A stretch of DNA of 64,000 bases from Metarhizium brunneum (taxonomy: Eukaryota > Ascomycota > Sordariomycetes > Hypocreales > Clavicipitaceae), in the NCBI RefSeq assembly GCF_013426205.1, contig NC_089424.1, positions 1,364,001 to 1,428,000 of the forward strand, in the 5' to 3' direction. The notes beneath the pieces are model-generated. The model searched no databases. It saw only the letters and a list, made by a program, of their open reading frames with translations, and was not told the DNA's origin. The position numbers and the translations under genes are program-made. Positions 12,443 to 24,465 of this stretch are shown here, piece after piece; the stretch's first letter is position 1, and each line of letters opens with the position of its first letter.

Positions 12443-14355
12443 TAAATAAGCGGGAGAGAAGAGACTGTCCAGACTCTCGTGCCTCTAAACTGATAAACTC
12501 ATCATGCTCGCCTGAGGTCCAGAATTGTACTTATCCATACTTCCTCGATGCCATCCAAAGGGCCCTTTAGTTCCGATATAGGCCCGGTCCCAGTAGCATC
12601 GTTGATGGCAGCTCATCAGAAAGCCAGGTAGGCACTTTGAGGTGCTGGGGAACGATTTCGGGGCCATCAAATCGAGACTGGGCTCGCCTCGACCCTGCTT
12701 TGCTCTTCATGGAGGCCGCGTTTGCATGTACGCGCAGCATTAACGCGGCCCAGGTGTCTCTTTATTTGAATGGACATGTCTCCCGAGGGGCACAGTATAC
12801 CGAGGAAGGATGTACAGCTTGTTTGAATATTTCATTTGTGCTCCACGGAGGAATTGCTTGGTAGCACTGGGTGAATGGGGAGCTGCGCCCTCATGTGACG
12901 CGGTCTATTTAGCACTGTACAAATGCCCGGCCGTGTCATACGTACGCAAGGAAAATACATCCAGGCAAAACATCATGAGCCATCTTGCCCCATCTGTTAA
13001 AGATATTCCCCGCAGATGTATCCTCCGCAGCAACTCTGGGAAGATGCTGTGGTCAGGTTTACAACAAAAGCCGGTTTCAACTGGAGAGTTGAAGAGCGGA
13101 AGACGGGGAAGAGAAAGGACCGGAGAAGCTTAAACACAGAATTCATCTGCGTCTGCCAGCTGTTTATGATAGCCGAGGCCTCTTCAGTCTCGTTGCGAAC
13201 GGTGTCTGGCTAGGACCCGGGCTGCTTCTCACTATATGATTGCCGACGCTCCGACATCAAGCCCCAGTCACCAAGCGACGACCTTGTGCTGCCCGGCCAG
13301 GAAGCCTCTTTGTTTGATATCAAGTCCAGGTGGAAGGTGGTACGAATGCAGTTTCGACAGACGAAGACCTCCCCTGAGGCCTTGAGAAGCTGAATCAAAA
13401 TTGCCGAGAGTTCATCCAAGAAACAGAGGCCGAAGCTGTTTTTGAAGTTTTTTTTATGAATAGTAACGAAGAACTCGTTATCGACGATGTCGTTCGCTGT
13501 ATTTTATTGGTGGTCACGATCACAGATGAATAGGCGGCTGATGGAGAAATGATTGTCGAATCGACGGCTCTCAGCCAGAATCTTGGTACTGAGCCAACCA
13601 GACCGCTGATCCTATCTGGCCCTCCTGCTGGCTGTTGAAACTTGACGGTGTCATCACAACGGGCTGCTCCAGCTTCCATGTGACGTATATTGACTGTTGT
13701 ATGTGCCAGATTGTCCAATGCCAGCCAAATGCATTGCAAATAATTTATCGGGCCGTATTACGGTTTGCCTCTTGCGGCAGTCCATACTGTGGGTTTTATA
13801 ATTACCGGTTGGCAATTAAGTGGTTACATGCACTGACGGGTAGCTCAATCCAGGGATTCCTGAAGACGGAGGCGTATAAACACCGGCCGCATTCCGAGAA
13901 GCTGCAACACTAGAGCATAACAAAATTGTTAGTAGTATCCTTGAAACGTACATACCACTTTTCGGGACTGCCATACGATATGCAACAAGATTTTTCAAGA
14001 CCAAATCGGTTATAAGTGATTCAAGACTCTGTCTCCATGGCTGGAAGTCTGGGGCCAGGGGGCACAGCTACCATAACAGGATGTGAAGACAATGAGGTTG
14101 TTCTGAGAGGTGAACAGAAAGATCTAGAACAGGATCGTATTCAACGCCGTGATGTTCTATGCTCTATGTTATATACACTGAAAGTTTAGTAAGCAAGTCT
14201 TGCCAACAACGATCCAAATAGTCTGCGCAAAAACAGCACATAAAGGACTCAGAACTCCTCGGCCGCAATTCAGTTTGCGGTCTGTCTTGTCCGCTTCTAC
14301 TGGATTCTCCACATTTTGCCATCATGATATCATTATTTGGTCTCCGGTAGATAGT
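12443..14355. other. intergenic, no supportable gene
   Basis: About 1.9 kb between the MITE-like element and the FAD synthase stop codon. Open frames are short and overlap on both strands. Nothing recognisable was seen. Confidence 0.5.
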
Positions 14356-15383
14356 CTACTTGTCGCGGCCTAGCCGCTCTTCGTCATCGCGGACAAGTTC
14401 ATACGCTGGTCGAAACTTGGTCCCTTCGGAGCCAACGGCAAGAGCGGGGTTAGGGCGGGTGTTTTTGACGCCGCCAAGGGATGAGTAGCCCTGTTGATAG
14501 AGGCTGCAGAAGGGAATATCAAGGCGGAGGATAAACTAATGGCGACAGGTCAGGCTTGTGTCTTTTTGGAGATTGTTGTCGTCACGGGGGATCACTCACG
14601 GTCCAAATATCTGTGTAGTGCCAGTCCAAAACAGGGTTCACTCTCATAAACTGCGGCCAGCCCTTATCCGTGGGGCTGAATCCAGTGAGAAACTCGCAGA
14701 ATGGATCGGTGCGCCGTGTGCCCATGAAAATCGCCTTGACGGCGGGCTTGTCGGCTTGGTACGCCTCCAAGGCTTGCCGCATTGGCAGCGCATAGCGAGT
14801 CAAATCCAGATGGTATTCCTTTGTGGTACTTGAAACAAATTCCTCGACTTCGGGGAAGGGATCGGGCGGCGCAATGTAGACAGCTTGGATGGTCGGCGGC
14901 GGGTTCTTGGAAACGGGGGCGTCGCCGTTGGTTGTGATTGAGGGATCGTACAGGGCCGGCAGGCAGGCCAAGATGAGGACGAGCAAGACGAGACAGTCTT
15001 TGCCTCCATTGTATGAGAGAGACAGTTCGTCGGGCCTGGCGGTGATGGCGTGGTTAGCTTCCTCGGTAACTTGGAGAGGGGGATGGCTGCAAAGTCGCGA
15101 GAGCGCTGGAGTGTCCAAATGCGCCTACTCACTGATACCGGCGCAAGGCCTCTTCGACAATCTTGATTGAAGCCCTCGCCTGCTTCTGCGTGTTCTTCAG
15201 TGCGACATCGTTATCGGCGGGCTGCTGTTCCAGGAACGCCATCACTTTCCGCCGCAACGTGTAGCAAATCTCGGGGAGTGCGCGGGGCACTGCCGAGGCT
15301 GCGGCGGGAGCGACGATGTAGCCGTTTTGCGTCATGTGCTGCAGTGACGGGGGGCCCTCAAGAGATTGGCTGTCGAGTACCAT
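14356..15383 (-). CDS. fad1: FAD synthase (FMN adenylyltransferase)
   Basis: Transfers AMP from ATP to FMN to make FAD; the Fad1 family belongs to the PAPS-reductase-like fold and is normally cytosolic. Three exons on the minus strand: 15383-15133, 15035-14600 and 14535-14356, all with GT-AG ends, preserved phase and a GCTAAC branch site in the first intron. The product is about 288 residues. Diagnostic segments are LSLSYNGGKDC (nucleotide-binding loop at the start of exon 2), VYIAPPDPFPEVEEFV, AIFMGTRRTDP, FMRVNPVLDWHYTDIW at the end of exon 2 and PFCSLYQQGYSSLGG in exon 3. The length matches fungal Fad1. I chose the ATG at 15383. An upstream in-frame extension exists, but its composition is unlike protein, so a start further upstream is less likely. 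Confidence 0.92.
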
Positions 15384-16243
15384 GACATGAAGCAAAGCGA
15401 AGCTGTGGTATCTGGAATTGGCGGTTGTGAGGCAGGCAAAGGGGGCAAGAACAGCGGCAAAATGGTTGCTCGGGATGTCCAAGCCAAAGCTGCATCCTTT
15501 CGATGTCAGCGCTTTGCGGAGCCGCCTGGCGGGGAGAAAGTCGTCGAAGCGCGGACATGACACATGCATGGAGGAAGAGCGGAGGGGGCTGGACATGACA
15601 GTGGACGACGACATGACAGTGGATCTGACGCCACGCAGGACCTGACGCTGACGGTGCTTGATGACGGTGCGTGCATGTACAGAAAAACTGGGCCCTCGGC
15701 ACTAACATTGAAGGTCAAGGCCCAAAAGCCCGCAAGGACGGCCCTCGGGTTTCTCCGTGTTTCGCTCTGCGGCATCGGACAAATCGAGGTACCCAAGGCC
15801 CGTTTCAATTTTGGGCAGGTGCTGATGATGCTGGGCCGACCACCAACGTTAAAGACACTGGTCGTCTAACGTGGTAATCACAGACGCGCATTCCTCACCT
15901 AGGGTCCTGCAAGCGGCCATCATGCATTCGCCATGCCGAGCGCAAGCTCAAGCTCATGCCTGTTACACGCTAGAGGCTCCTCTGCATGTGGCCGCATTTC
16001 CTTCTAGAAGCTTGGAGGAACTCAACATGCCTGCTGCACCCTCTTGGTCTATCAGTCGATGTGATATCATATCCGACGGTCTGCCTGGTCTCGCTAGGCC
16101 TTGACAACCTTGGAAGTCAAATAACATTCTGTACAGCATTGAAAGTCTGACACTACTAGGCGCTACTACATCAACAGACCTCTCCCGCCATCACCGGTCT
16201 CACAGCGCCGCGCAATCTACGTCCAGGTGCCGAATCGCGCCCT
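15384..16243. other. intergenic between fad1 and the complex I gene
   Basis: About 860 bp holding the fad1 promoter and the 3' flank of the PSST-type gene, both on the minus strand. No further gene supported. Confidence 0.45.
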
Positions 16244-16972
16244 CTATCGCCGATACCACATTCTCGTAATCTTGGTGCGGCGCATTTTTGCTTGCAGCTG
16301 AAATATGGCGTACATCAACGCCTCTGCCGTCGGTGGACAGCCAGGCACATACACATCAACGGGGATGATGCGGTCCACGCCTCGTACAACAGAGTAGCTG
16401 TAGTGATAGTATCCTCCTCCGTTCGCGCAGCTGCCCATACTGATAACCCATTTAGGATCAGGCATTTGATCATAGCACTGCCTTACCGCCGGCGCCATCT
16501 TGTTCGTAACAGTGCCCGCCACAATCATTACATCGGCTTGGCGAGGAGAGGCGCGGAAGATGATGCCAAGTCGGTCTTGGTCGTAGCGAGGCATCGATAC
16601 GTGCATCATTTCGACACCACAGCAGGCAAGACCGAATGTAAGAGGCCATAGAGAGCCCTGGCGAGCCCAATTTACCAGGGAGTCTAATGTTGTTCTGGTA
16701 GGTGTGAGCAGAGGTTCGGTGCCTGATGTAAATGACGTGCCATTTGCAGTCAAGTTCGGTTGCTTCCGGGAGCCTTACAAGACATGTTCGACGGCAGTTG
16801 ACGATTCTTCCTTTTCTACCAACGATGATGGTTTTAGGTCTTGCTGAAGATCAAGTTTTGGCGCAGCGCTCTTGAGAACTCGAGGGTTGTGTAATCCCCG
16901 AGTAGACATTAGCGAAGCAATTGGCCTTGCTAAGCCTTTAGGTACGGCCAATCGTCCAGCATTAACATACAT
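16244..16972 (-). CDS. NADH:ubiquinone oxidoreductase 20-kDa (PSST/NDUFS7/NuoB) subunit, possibly a divergent copy
   Basis: Core subunit of mitochondrial complex I that binds iron-sulfur cluster N2 and lines the ubiquinone pocket. Two exons: 16972-16779 and 16694-16244. The 84-bp intron (GTAAGG donor, pyrimidine-rich CCAG acceptor) gives the expected junction reading [17 protein letters not shown]. The product is 214 residues. The first 40 or so form a basic, hydroxylated presequence typical of mitochondrial import. All four N2 ligands are visible: the tandem pair in LACCGVEMM, one in SMGSCANGG and one in PGCPP. The C-terminus KITRMWYRR is typical. Compared with the eukaryotic consensus as I know it, many usually invariant positions differ ([43 protein letters not shown]). 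This may be a second, divergent copy rather than the main gene. Confidence 0.9.
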
Positions 16973-17621
16973 TAACACTCAGCCTCGGTCAGCTCTGCCT
17001 TAGTTCCATGCCGATATAGTTGGGCAAGCATACCTGGCAGTCTTGCGGCGAGAGGCATCGTGGGAACCGAGAGCTTCATCCTGTTCTGTTTCGTCCTCTC
17101 TCTCGTCTTGTTGGTCGATGGGGAAAATGTCACTAATCTCCTGGAGATTTTCAAGAGTAAATCTAATTCCATGCCATGTTAGAAGCCGCCCCGGTGTTCA
17201 GTAACGCTTGACTTACACAAGCTGTGCGGCTCAGATGTCCACACAGTCACTCCCAATCTCCTAGGCGTTATTCACCCGTAATTAGGGAATCTTTTCTATA
17301 GATATCTGCAAAGATTCGACTTCTGGAAAATAACGAGTATTTGATCTGCATGGCGCCCTCGCTCTATATCCTCAGGTTTCAAGCTTACCTTTGACATGGT
17401 CATTTGTCGTCCATTTAGGGCATAGCGCCATGTGAGCCTCGTCCTCCAGGTGAAAACCCACCTCGCCCACACGCAAACATCGCCAAGTGCTCATCGGCGA
17501 AAACCCACCTGCCATCCAAATCCATCAGAGCCAAGCCCCGTGTACTGCAACAGGAGCCCATACGTCAGCCATTCGATTATCTCCACGACAAACGTCAGGT
17601 GTGTCTGGTCTGTTGCCGGGT
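16973..17621. other. divergent promoter region between complex I gene and regulator
   Basis: About 650 bp between the start codons of the minus-strand PSST-type gene and the plus-strand zinc-finger regulator. It must hold both promoters. No coding feature is supported. Confidence 0.5.
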
Positions 17622-19940
17622 ATGGAGCTGGTCAATGATCAAGCGGCTGGGGCTCCAACCCTGAAGGCGTATGTTTGCGAGACTTGCGGGAAGAGATATC
17701 AGAGGAACACTCATCTTCGACGACATGAAGCAACCCGTGAGTACTTGTTGTTGATGTCAAATATTTTACTTGGTTTCTTCCCAGTCCCAATTTCCGTTCT
17801 GTAGGGAGCAGCTTTCCTTCCTTTTAAATCTCTCCCCCCCTCCCAGGATTCTATTGGCGATAGCCATCCTTTCCCATTCCATCACTCCATGCTGAGCTCA
17901 ACATCAACAGCACAATACCAACAATGCTCAGCCAATTACCTGTCACAGCCGCAATCGCACTGTTGGCACATGAGCTAAACCCTTCCACAGACGTAAACAC
18001 TTTTCGTTTCAAATGTCAATATTGCAGCAAAGGCTTTATTAGAGGGTAGGCGATGCCTCTCATCTTCCCTTTCGAATCTATTCATGCGGCATCCACTAAC
18101 ATCTTCACAGCGACGTGTGCCGCAAACACACCTTGAGCTGCGCCAGAAAAGATGAAGAAAAGAGTTTACCCGAATTCCGCCGTGGCCAAAAACCGCGTGC
18201 TTGCGAATCGTGTTACCAAAGTAAAGTTTTGTGCGACAAGGCGACACCTTGCTCGCGCTGTGTTTCTCGCGGATTGACTTGTCGTTTTCGAGACGTCTTC
18301 GACTCGGGTTGCTCTGAACAAGATGCAGCTTACTTCAAGTCTGAGTCCGCAGGCCAAGCTCATACCAGGGTTCCAGTCTCCAACTCTGTGTTTTTGAAGG
18401 GTGTTGTCAACCCTGATACTGAGTCGATGCTGGAATACTTTGCTAATGACGAAGCTGTCAATGACAAGGTACCAGACCTTGACTATCTGCCCAATTTGCC
18501 TGACTTTTCTCTGCCCATGATGACCATGGATGGCGGAAACTTTGCTCCTTGGAGTTTCGTGTCTTTTCTGGATGATGAATTCAGCGATTTCAGTACTTCC
18601 GACGAAACCTCGACGTCCTCTGAACTAAGCGCAGCGGTGCCAGCGTTTACCCTGGAAGGTCTAGAGAGATTACGGCATGTCTCAGATGAGATTATTCGCG
18701 AGTTAGGCAAAAGTCACAAATTTCTCGAGGAATACGATCCAACATATACCGAAATGTACCACGAAGATCTAGCGCACTCTATCTTTTCGTCAGATAATCT
18801 TGCTCGATTTATATCTGTTTTCTTTCGCCTAAGTCACATACATTTTCCTCTCATACATATTCCATCATTTGGTCATGAAGATACACCGGCAGTCTTGGTT
18901 TTAGCAGTCGCGCTAGGTGGTACACTCCGCTCCGCACCACGGGACGATACATTATCGTCACGATGCTTCTTAACTGTTGCAGAGGACTACGTCTTTCGGC
19001 ATATGCAAGGGCTTTTGGTCACTGAGGCTTTCTCAAAACCGAGCAAGAAAATGCTGTATGCACTACAGGCTGCGATAATCGTCCACAATGTTCAATTTAT
19101 GAGAAACGATGCACAAACGCGACGAAGAAATTTGTCAGTCAGGCTTCCTGCTTTGGTGTCGGCGGTGCGGCAGTTGGGGTTAAATCAGTACAAGCATTCT
19201 GGGACGTTGATTTGGGAGAAATTCCTGTATGAAGAGTTGTGCATCCGGTATGGTACATTTACCCTCTGTATCAACAAGAAGGCACTAACGGACTCGAATA
19301 GAATTGGTTTTTGGACCGCAATATCTGATTGGCATCAAAGTGGTATGTTTCATGCACCGCCGCAGACGTCCATCAAAGAAGTCGATTGCGACATGCCGTG
19401 TCCATTAGAACTGTGGGATGCCACCAACTCCGAGCAATTCGAAGCGAAATTAAAGGAGTTAAAGTACCAGCCTTCACCAATGTGCTTCTCCTCAATATGT
19501 AAATTTATCGAACTATTAATGAAGGACAATTGGGATGAGGCCCAACCTATTCCAGTCACCAGCCTCAAACTATCCCACCTCCGAGCAGCTACCATGGGTA
19601 AGACTTCCAATCATCCCTGCGACAACAAAGCGGACATTAAACATGCATAGCATTGAGTTCCATGGCTGTCTCGGCTCATTTGAATGGCACCATGCCTGCA
19701 ACAGCCCCCGCTCTGCTCCGTGCCATAGATCGATGGCACGACCTTTGGGATGCCGTCACCTCCAAACTGGACTCCGCCTCTCTGCAACGTAGCGGCATGG
19801 CCAGGCACAGCAACGATATTAGTGCTCTTATCAGGAAAGTGGTTGAAGTGGCCATTTCTGATACCGAACAACCGGCGTTTTTGAAGAACGTTGGTCATGA
19901 GTCTCTGAGAGAATTATACGACTTTATACTGAACCATTAG
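17622..19940 (+). CDS. transcription factor with two C2H2 fingers and a Zn2Cys6 cluster
   Basis: Nuclear regulator of the fungal class that joins C2H2 fingers to a binuclear zinc cluster; target genes unknown. Four exons: 17622-17736, 17991-18045, 18111-19597 and 19651-19940, phases checked, giving about 648 residues. The first finger is YVCETCGKRYQRNTHLRRHE. The second, FRFKCQYCSKGFIR plus RKHTLSC, is split by the intron at 18046. The zinc cluster follows (ACESCYQSKVLCDKATPCSR, then the last two Cys; C-x2-C-x6-C-x5-C-x2-C-x6-C), then an acidic Ser/Asp-rich stretch and the fungal-specific middle domain. Exon 4 carries the typical C-terminal MPATAPALLRAIDRWHDLW. The last intron is 53 bp with a CATAG acceptor. 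It lies between the complex I gene and the KP4-like cluster, but nothing in the sequence links it to either. Confidence 0.9.
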
Positions 19941-20687
19941 CAAATTATGATACCCACTGTACGATATATTTAGGCAGTCCTCGGCTATTTAATATCCACT
20001 ACTTTATTTCAAATCGGAGATCAGTGGTCTTGGTGCTGATATTGCCCTTTCCTGACCTATAAAACAAGCTGTGGCTTGCCGCATCGTATTCAGGTCGGCA
20101 CAGCATGCAAGTCCATCAGCTGATCGTCCTAGGTACCCTTGGTACGGAAGAATATTCGGGTACTTACCTTTCAATTGTTCAACACCGGTGTCTTTGGATC
20201 ACGAAGCCGCGTCGTGGGACGATTTCCACTAAACAGACCTTGTTCTCGATATCGGGTGGAAGCTCACAACACCTCACGTAGATATTTTCTACTACTCCGT
20301 ACATAAAACAGCTTTAAAAAGCTGACTGAGACACTCTTTCTAGCGACAGTGGAGAATCCGTGGCTGACGGATGCACGATACATGGCGCTTTCTACATGCT
20401 CCCCGATACTTTGGACAGGCTGGGTGACTTCAAGCTCGGCTGCCAAGCATATGCAAGTTTCTCATGATTGAGAAGGAGGAAGGTCTTGCATGACCCACTT
20501 CATTGCCGTTGAGAGACCGTCGTGAGACCGTCATGTTGGGCATATCTGCATGTCGACAACGAGAAGTCAGGCTCCGGGCTTCCGACTCATATTTCATATA
20601 TTATCATCACTTCTTGAAATTTGAAGTTACAGGTGTTCCAGAGCTGTGAAGTAGGAAAAAACTGTACTCAGTAACCTACATACAAAG
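19941..20687. other. intergenic, no gene seen
   Basis: About 750 bp with no supportable open frame; presumably the 3' flank of the regulator and the promoter of the next gene. Confidence 0.45.
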
Positions 20688-21422
20688 ATGACTAGCGATA
20701 TTAATTCGCGCCGGTCTTCGACAAGCGACGCCACTCTACCACCCAAACTCAACAATGAATCCGAGTCTGACCATGATCTCCCCTCACCAAAGAACCTAGT
20801 CAAGAGCCCCTATGGTGTCGACCGAGAGCAACTGGAGGAGTTTTTCAGAGGGCTACGCACCAAAGGCGTGCAGGCCAAGACCCAGATTATCGACCCTGAT
20901 GAAAGAGATCCAGCTCCCAACCCAGGCCATGTTGACGCGCAGGATGCAGCCCGCAAGCCTACCAATAAAACCGCCAAACACTTTTCAGACCAAGTACTCA
21001 ACATGGCAGAAGTCACCCAGCTGGACCTGCCGCGGACGTGCAAGGTTGGACAGGGCGAAACAAAAACCGGCGATGCGCGCCGTGCAGAAATTGAGCCTCC
21101 CGACGTCACCTGCCGCAACAGACTGGCCATCTACATGGATATCGAGTTTGCAGATCAAGTGCTGAAGTTGGAGGAAGAATATCTACTCAAGCAGGCCGAA
21201 CACATCAGCAAATGGGAAGAGGCAATGCAAGTTGCGCTTGGCAGGGTAACTGAGCTGGGCAGGTCGAGGGCGATCGACGTCCGAGACAAGCTGCTGGCCT
21301 TTGAGGTCAAAAAGGACGGGGGTTTGCAGTTCAAGCAATTGTTGGAGGAAGTCTGCAGAGTCAGAGAGCGGTTCCAACCGGTGAGCCCGATCTTGAACAA
21401 ACTTACAAGGCCATCAGATTGA
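20688..21422 (+). CDS. hypothetical protein, 244 residues, charged with a coiled-coil-like C-terminal half
   Basis: I do not recognise a family. Single uninterrupted frame starting at ATG 20688. Residues 1-50 are Ser/Asp/Pro-rich and look disordered (RRSSTSDATLPPKLNNESES). The middle is charged and low in hydrophobics. From about residue 145 (RLAIYMDIEFADQVLKLEEE) to 235 the sequence alternates charged and aliphatic residues, with heptad-like spacing suggesting amphipathic helices. No signal peptide, membrane segment or zinc motif is visible. The opposite-strand frames look like shadows. The length, coherent composition and lack of a better frame support a real gene. It could be a lineage-specific nuclear or cytoplasmic protein. 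Confidence 0.6.
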   Translation: MTSDINSRRSSTSDATLPPKLNNESESDHDLPSPKNLVKSPYGVDREQLEEFFRGLRTKGVQAKTQIIDPDERDPAPNPGHVDAQDAARKPTNKTAKHFSDQVLNMAEVTQLDLPRTCKVGQGETKTGDARRAEIEPPDVTCRNRLAIYMDIEFADQVLKLEEEYLLKQAEHISKWEEAMQVALGRVTELGRSRAIDVRDKLLAFEVKKDGGLQFKQLLEEVCRVRERFQPVSPILNKLTRPSD

Positions 21423-22319
21423 TCGCCAGAGGTTTTGGCATGGGAGGGCGCACAGGTCGGGAGCCATGGGCTAGGCCCTGCTTTATAAGTATACAGATTG
21501 TATTGACCTTTTGGAGCTGATGTTCACAGGGTGATATTAGCTGCTTCTGATGGTGATTTTTTGGTTAAATGAGCATGTTGGAAGTGTACTTGTTACATTG
21601 TTATTGCTATTTAATGAATCCCCAGAACCATTTGTATTTAAATTGCTCTTTGTTTGCGGTCCCATTTAGCGAGAATAATTTATCCCAGCACAATGGCTTA
21701 CACGCCACGTTCGCATCGTCGGGCGAGAAGAAGGAGACTCTGCAGAGCATTCCCTTGGGTTTGGATGAGAAAGACGCCCTTGGTCTCACAGCTCTACATA
21801 TAATTGAGTACAACTAGCAGTGGATGACGAGTCATTTCATTCACCGTGGCGCGGATTGCACTACTCACGGCCTTCATGTCCGTCGTACTCCATTACGCTG
21901 CGGCACTGGGTGACGATACGGAGCTGAGGGGATGCGGAAGACATATCTGAGGTATCTCTTTTCTACGAGGCGGCCCGCGGTCTTAGGTGTTGTATTTATT
22001 GTACGTGTCCCGAATCCAGCGCAGACCATGGTGCTAGGCTGACCATCTTGTTATCAAGACGATATATAATCATCCTGAGCCAAATTATTTCGAAATTGAT
22101 GACTCTTCTTTCCTTTTTCAGACACGATACGAGAATCCCCAGAGAACATCGGACTACATCTCCACTACATGTTTTCGTCACATCAAGCCGCCGTCTAAGC
22201 ACGGCTTCTGAATCCAACAAGGTACATGGAGAAAATCATAGCGTGCATCATTCAAGCCATTCCAACCCTTTTATTTACACTATTCAACTCGTGGCATTTA
22301 CACAAACCCCACGCCTCCC
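21423..22319. other. intergenic, no gene seen
   Basis: About 900 bp between the unknown protein gene and the first KP4-like gene, whose 3' ends converge here. Nothing recognisable. Confidence 0.45.
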
Positions 22320-22774
22320 TCAGCAGTGGCAGTCCCCCTCGCAGCACGGCTTGCCGACATAGTTGACAGTAAGCTCCCCCTTGCTAACATCGTTTCCGGG
22401 CTGGGTAGGAATAGAGCCGCACTGTCGGCACTTGTGGTCTATCAGGCCCTGGACCTGGTTATACGCGTCCTTGGCAGAGCCAGAAGCGCCGTTCTGGTAG
22501 AAGGCGCAAACGCTGCCCTGGGAGCCGTGGGAGCAGGCGATTTGTTCTATCGTCTGGTGTTAGTCAAATCTGCGAGGGTTTTGCACTCGTCATGGGGAGA
22601 CTTGCGTCCTTGGTTGAAATGGCGGTCGCCGCCGCCGCCGGCAATCAAGTTGCCGATCTGGTCGTGAACGACTTGCAAGGAGGCGTCGTTGAAGGAGCAG
22701 ACTCCGGAGCCGCGGCAGTTGATGCCGAGAGCCGCGGCGCTGGAGACGAAGAAAAGGATGGAAGAGAAGTGCAT
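22320..22774 (-). CDS. KP4-like killer-toxin-family secreted protein (copy A)
   Basis: Small secreted cysteine-rich protein of the KP4 family, named after the Ustilago maydis P4 killer toxin, which acts on cation-channel-dependent growth of target cells. The role in this fungus is unknown. Two exons, 22774-22606 and 22546-22320, encode 131 residues. A hydrophobic signal peptide of about 15 residues precedes the family hallmark GINCRGSG at the mature N-terminus. Further marks are IAC, VCAFYQNG, KCRQCGSIPTQPGN and ELTVNYVG. The mature protein has ten cysteines, as in canonical KP4. The 59-bp intron starts with GC (GCAAGT) rather than GT; it has a clear CTAAC branch site and TAG end, and its position equals that of the intron in copy C. 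Expression and activity cannot be judged from sequence. Confidence 0.88.
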
Positions 22775-24465
22775 ATTGATGAGTTTCTGGGGTGTATTAA
22801 GGATGAGGATGAGTTGGAAATTTGCAAGTGTTGGGGACGTTTTTGCAGGAATTACAAGGCGGCAATGGGCAGGCTTTTATGTTTATTCTTCTGTGAGTCG
22901 TTTAATAGTCTGTATAACTAACAGTGTTTCTCGTGCCAACTATGTTGAGGAATCAGCTAGGAGGCGGGACGGCAACTACGACAACTTGAGCCCAGCAAGC
23001 GTCGGCATGGAAAGGATACTCGATAACAGGACGAAGTCATGTACCAGTACTTGGGGCCGCGATGTCTACATGGTACACCAACATCCACGCGGTTTGCCGT
23101 TTCTGCGACCGTCACAGCTGACGCGACTATCTCTATGGTCAGGATGCGTGGGCAACTTCCGATTAACAAACCGCTTACGAGTTTCCTAATAGAGAAATGG
23201 ACTCAATCAGGTAAGTATCTGTGTCCATTATTCGGGTTCCTCCACAGCCATGTCCCCGATTCAGAGACAAGACAAGTTGACTCCCAGCTCCACATTGGGT
23301 TGTTCTTATTTCCCACCAATAGTTTCGGTAGATCATCGTCATAGATCGGAAGGCTTCTCCCACCAACTACAAGCTAGTCGTTGAGCTACGCTCCTTGTCC
23401 AAGTTGAGCTGTCCTCAACGACATTGTACAGCGGCCCCGGAAAGAAAAGGGCCTATGTGGCGTCGGCTTGGCCGCGTAGCACTTATACAGGGTTCCTTCC
23501 TTCGACATCGGACCATCGGTGAGACTTGTTTGTGGTGCCGAGTAGTACTCCATATGTAAGTACTATTTCATGGTGGTGATTGCCGAGTGAGTGACAGTGG
23601 CTCGTCTCTGCCGCGGCTGGATGTGCGGTGGCGGCCGGCAGTCATTGTTGAAATGCAGGGAATACCCAGGAACCAACCCCATGCAAAGAGACAACGGGCA
23701 ACGAGGCGCTCGAGCTTGGGGCGATGATGACCCTTGGGAGAGCTGCATGGGCCGCGCTATACTAGTGCTTACGGAGGATTCGATCGGTGAAGCGTTGTAG
23801 ATCTGTAGATACTATCAAGTTTCGGTGCTATTTTTCCCTGGTTTGCCTTTGGTGGCATCTCAATTGACAGCCGAGGCATAGAAGTGACCGGCGTGAAATC
23901 TCGGAATAGCTTCCTTTCTCAGGGGGTCATAGGTCAAGGACTCGGGCAGGCCAATACTGCATGTGCTTACCGGAAGACGCAGTGTTTTTTTCCGTGACAG
24001 GGGCAACCTTGATGTCTGTCAGCACTTGTCCGTGGACCATTGTCTCTGGTCATTTCGAGGATATGGTCAATATGTGCGTCGGCTCCATTCAACATGTCGG
24101 GATACTACTTGCCTCGCGGAAATAGTTCCCAATATTCCACTAATAAACGTGTCGATGAGGCAGCACTCGGCCGTATCATTGACGTGACTGGCCTACTCTT
24201 TTCGAACATGAAGTGAGAAAAGTACAGTTTTGAATGGCGCGGCGTCGAGAATTACAGTTTAGGCATTTCACAACACTCTGTTTCACAGAATAATGTCCCA
24301 TGTGATGGACACTTTGATAGCACGCGCATCGTGAAAACTGTTCAGAGTAATTGTTCCATTGTATAGCACAAAGTCCTTTTCCCGGTTCGCATCCCGTCAA
24401 ACTGCACAAGCAACCCGTACATTGTCCCAACACTACTCAAATTCATCATGACATGTCCTACACTT
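22775..24465. other. spacer between KP4-like copies A and B
   Basis: About 1.7 kb with only short overlapping open frames. It holds the promoter of copy A. I see no remnant of a further KP4-like copy, transposon end or RNA gene. Confidence 0.45.
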
